Made by a program: the position numbers and the translations under genes. Below are positions 60,801 to 64,000 of a DNA stretch of 64,000 nt, piece after piece. The DNA comes from Lineus longissimus (Eukaryota; Nemertea; Pilidiophora; Heteronemertea; Lineidae). The notes under the pieces were generated by a model that worked only from the letters and a program-made list of their open reading frames with translations, did not search any database and was not told the DNA's origin. Position 1 is the first letter of the stretch, and the number at the start of each line of letters is the position of its first letter. Location of the stretch: the NCBI RefSeq assembly GCF_910592395.1, contig NC_088322.1:8057431-8121430 (forward strand). Direction: 5' to 3'.

Positions 60801-61890
60801 GTCTCACATTTTCATGATGAGGTACAATAAAAAGGTATTTTGAGATCTGTTTTGGAGTATACTTTGAAGCTTGTTGCTGTGTCTGAGTCATGTTAAGTGT
60901 TTATTGCAGACATGCTCAGTGTCAAATGATGTCACAGTACGAAATCATCAAGTGGTTTGAAAATTGGCACTGAAAGTTTAAAACTTGGCAACAAAGTCAC
61001 TGATTTGGTGAAACCCGGTTTTTGTGGAAACAAACTTATCAGGTTTGTTGACTGGTTGCTGGGTATCTTGTTGTCTAGCAAACATACCAGTCATGGCTAA
61101 CTTAAGCAATACATTGGCATTCTGCCCCTCAGTTAGTGTCAAAGGAATTGGTGCATCATGAAGTCAAATGCAAGTTTTTTTACCTATCTTTGTGTTGGGT
61201 CTATTTCAAGGTTAACTTGGTGGCTGGCTGTACATACAGTTTTCCTTTGGACTTCTTGTTTGTCCAACCTTTGCCACCTTTGGGACATGGTAAAGCCCTC
61301 TCCATCACACAGTTTGTGTCTGTTTACGTCAGGACCTTGGATTCAACAGCAGCCCAAGTTCCCATTGCTCTACTCGGACACATCTAAAATCATTCCAAAT
61401 GAGTTAAATTTTCAAAACTTTTCCGGAACTTCATGTTTCATTTAGATGCAGTTAATTGCCTTTGGGTCAACCTCCTAAAAACAACCTGACCTTAAATGAT
61501 AATAAGCATTAAAGTGCTTATTGAAAAAATGTGCAATTACCTGAGAATGTCACTCTTGAACAGTGCCATATCATATTGGCCCAGTTCTGTTGTGTTTTGC
61601 AGTACAATTACAAACAAAATTGGTTGAAACAGGCATGCACTTCATACGCCCCTGATTGTCAGCTTGTCAGAAGTCAGGATCTTTTTTCATGTTGGTTATT
61701 GTGAAATTAACCCTTTTTGAGGAACCAGGGAGAAGCAGCAGGGCACCTTGCTTGATCTTTTGAGTCTGACGATTGGAACTAAAATAGTCTTCTTGGTTAG
61801 AAGACATGCACTCTAAGCACTGGACAATAGAGTCTCTAAGTGTCATATCAAACATAAGTAACCCCAAAACCAACATTTAGAATTTTCAAC

Positions 61891-62655
61891 AACCATTCAT
61901 TAGAAAGCTCTCGAAGTGCACTTTCTGGTGGTACCATGTATAACTCTTTTGACATGACCATTCATTGGAAAGCTTTCAAAGAGCACTTTCTAATGGTGTC
62001 ATGTCTAAACCAGTTGACATGACCATACTCTTGAAGAGCTCTTTCTAATGGTCATGGATATGGGTATTATATGTTAAGACAATCGTAAATTTCCATTATG
62101 TTTCTCATATATAACAGTCCGAATTGTTGATATAGAGCGTTAATGATAATTTGCCTCGTAATCTGAACATTAAGTATTAATCAATCATCTTGCAGCGTGA
62201 CAATGCAAGATAAGAATTATTGACATTAGAATAATTACAAACAAGATGCAGCATAGAAAGAGAGGAAATCTTTATAAATGCAATTCGGTATTAAGAGAGT
62301 AAACTGTAAAGCCATTGATTCTTTTGTCTTGAAATCGGACTAACTCTTGTCCTTTGACTTTTCCTCATTTTGTCTATTGATGTGTTTACCTCTGTGGGAC
62401 TATTTTACTTGTAGACTTGAGAGAATCATTTTGACCATTGCCTTTTTGGTTATATTCTGGAGAGCTTTCCAATGAATGGTTTAGAAATGGCACCATTAGA
62501 AAGTGCTCTTCGAGGGCTTGGTCATGGCGATAGGTTCAGAAATGGTACCAGAAGAAAGTGCTCAACTAGAGCTTTCATCATGATTGGTCAGTTAAGACAT
62601 GGTACTATTAGAAAGTGCTCTTTGAGAGTTTTCAAATGAATGGTCATGTCAACAG
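61891..62655. repeat. Foldback structure: inverted arrays of a 64-bp unit
   Basis: Left arm 61891-62056 has three copies of ACCATTCATTGGAAAGCTTT..GAGCACTTTCTAATGGT-type units. Right arm 62461-62655 has three copies in the opposite orientation (ACCATTAGAAAGTGCTCTTC.., AGCTTTCCAATGAATGG). The centre of about 400 bp is AT-rich and non-coding. The same unit occurs at 41137-41265. Confidence 0.75.
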
Positions 62656-63443
62656 GTGTTGTCCGCATATTGGCTATTATGGTACATCATTTGATTCTTG
62701 GATTTAACAAAATGTTTAAGTGACATTTTGACCATTGACTGTTAATCATATTTGACTCTTTTAGTGATTTTGACTACCAATACGGTAGTATGTTTGACTC
62801 TTTGACATAGTCATTTTGATCTTTGACCGTTATATTTGATAGTACTCTCAAGTAATGCTGCATATTGGGCACATGAATGGTATGTTTTAAAAATCTTTTA
62901 AAATGTATGGCAGCTTTTGCTGAATACATCCCAGACTTCACAAGTTTACCTGTACTTCCGTCAGTATTTTTGAGTATTTTGTTTTTACTTGCACAACCAG
63001 AAGTGGAAGTATTTTATCTTAGATTGATTACCAACATGTGGGGATTGAAATAAAAATACACAACGTACTGGTAAAGCAAGAGCCTTGGGAATACAACTTA
63101 TCGCGATTCATAAAACGCATACCATTGAATATTCTTTTGTCTATTAATACAGGTTCTCGAAGAGTAAAAAAAGGTGATGAGCATTTCAACATTTCGAACG
63201 ATTTTGAGTGCAAAGTAGGTGCATATAGATAAAAATGTAGGGTACCTTCGGTCTAGCTTGTGAATAGTTCCTGGGTATCTTCGGCCAGAGCTGGATTGGA
63301 ATTGTTCCAAAGTTCAGTTGATTGAGGAGATGATGATGTCTCTTAAAAGATATTGTGAGGTCTGTGTACCCTGAAAAAAAGGCTGATGAATGATTGGATA
63401 AAAAACAACCATGATCATGGAAGAAAACACTTGTAGTGTACTT

Positions 63444-63449
63444 TTATTT
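63444..63449 (-). promoter_or_regulatory. Poly(A) signal AATAAA (minus strand)
   Basis: TTTATT on the + strand, 75 bp beyond the TGA of the minus-strand exon at 63522-63803. Distance and orientation fit the 3' end of that gene with a short UTR. Confidence 0.45.
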
Positions 63450-63521
63450 CAATGAATTTCTTACCTTCAGCCATTTGAAATCTGGGTTTCAGGCCAGTGA
63501 CGGAAGCAGTTCCAATTCTCC

Positions 63522-63803
63522 TCATCTGCAATCGGAGGCTGAGAGGCTATCTTTCCTCAATTGCCTAGCCTTTCTATCTGACCGATGAATGTTTTCCATC
63601 ATCGCGGATAATGCATCATAAAAGAAGGGAATTCTCTTCTGCATTTCTTTTGAGATGTTAGGTGTCTGTTTAATAGCCTGCCAATGACGTAAGACAAAAT
63701 CTACTGGCGGCTGTACTTCTTGACCCAACACGCTAAACGGTTTATAATGCAAACAACCACATATTTTGGAGTTCTTATCGACTGGATTGGTGTACTTCCG
63801 AAC
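63522..63803 (-). CDS. Candidate last coding exon of an unidentified minus-strand gene
   Basis: On the minus strand an acceptor (AAGCAATAG) precedes 63803 and the frame is open to a TGA at 63522-63524. It encodes VRKYTNPVDKNSKICGCLHY, KPFSVLGQEVQPPVDFVLRH, WQAIKQTPNISKEMQKRIPF and a C-terminus rich in Arg, Lys and Ser ending SLSASDCR. The residue mix (Trp, Cys, His, Pro, amphipathic helices) is that of a folded protein. An AATAAA lies about 75 bp downstream on the same strand. It joins in phase 0 to the exon ending at 63969. I do not recognise the family. Confidence 0.6.
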   Translation of the reverse strand, partial: VRKYTNPVDKNSKICGCLHYKPFSVLGQEVQPPVDFVLRHWQAIKQTPNISKEMQKRIPFFYDALSAMMENIHRSDRKARQLRKDSLSASDCR

Positions 63804-63968
63804 CTATTGCTTCTAGATAAAAGGAAAGAAAAATATTGATGCTGATAGGCCTAAAAACGTGTTGGAGTACAGGTCTTATGAAAAAATGTCTTAAAATGAA
63901 TGGTATTTGGCCAATAATATCATCCTAAAATGCTTTTCCGACATACTGCTGATAGCTGAATATCTTAC

Positions 63969-64000
63969 CGTTTCTCTGACGTACATTGCGTTATTTCTGG
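63969..64000 (-). CDS. Candidate penultimate coding exon, cut by the window edge
   Basis: Minus strand: the last 32 bases of the window read RNNAMYVRET and end at a strong donor ACG|GTAAGA. The phase-0 end fits the next exon starting VRKYTNP at 63803, with a 165-bp intron between. The rest of the exon lies outside the window. Confidence 0.5.

Larger units (their letters stand above)
46300..63430. other. Mostly non-coding stretch after the last seen svil-like exon
   Basis: Starts with a good donor (GTAAGT). Apart from the minus-strand exon at 50102-50265, the LINE tail and the repeats listed, I see no exon with the required phase (one base to finish a codon) on the + strand. Mostly AT-rich. 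Long introns before the gelsolin-domain part would explain it; a misassembly or an exon I missed are alternatives. Confidence 0.5.

Overview
This is eukaryotic genomic DNA, AT-rich, with short coding exons flanked by GT..AG introns and many dispersed and tandem repeats. The repeat style suggests a marine invertebrate, probably lophotrochozoan: frequent TACATGTA(G) octamers, small terminal-inverted-repeat (TIR) elements, minisatellites and a truncated LINE tail. This taxonomic guess is inference; nothing here fixes the species. No prokaryotic features, CRISPR arrays or rRNA genes were seen.

The main gene is on the + strand, from about 22.86 kb to 46.30 kb. Ten exons splice together in one uninterrupted frame through nine introns, giving about 2,120 codons. 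It lacks its 5' start and its 3' end inside the window. The product is almost entirely low-complexity, Ser/Arg/Lys/Glu-rich and probably disordered. One conserved block, ERIAKYKAERRKQLASRYG, is characteristic of the N-terminal part of supervillin, the actin- and myosin-II-binding membrane-skeleton protein of the villin/gelsolin superfamily. No gelsolin or villin-headpiece domain is present, so the C-terminal half would lie beyond the window. The protein has its own repeat architecture: three 15-residue RKYSD repeats, an array of about 15 (S/P)IL(K/R) repeats, about 14 KDGxxQ hexapeptides coded by an 18-bp minisatellite, and a recurring T-P-(I/V)-T-x-(D/E)-E motif. A phase-compatible candidate alternative first exon with a Cys-rich N-terminus lies at 34.24 kb.

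The right third (46.3-64 kb) is mostly intronic or intergenic. It holds two good candidate exons on the minus strand: an internal exon at 50.1 kb, and the last two exons of a gene at 63.5-64.0 kb with stop codon and AATAAA signal. If the + strand gene really continues past 64 kb, these would be nested in it on the opposite strand.

The left third (1-22.8 kb) has no convincing gene. It holds a 1.3-kb minisatellite with a 320-bp higher-order duplication, a diverged ~145-bp tandem repeat, an (ATC)n microsatellite, a ~175-bp tandem repeat, a 48-bp tandem repeat and several MITE-like elements. Further MITE-like elements, foldback structures and tandem arrays lie in the introns and in the right third.
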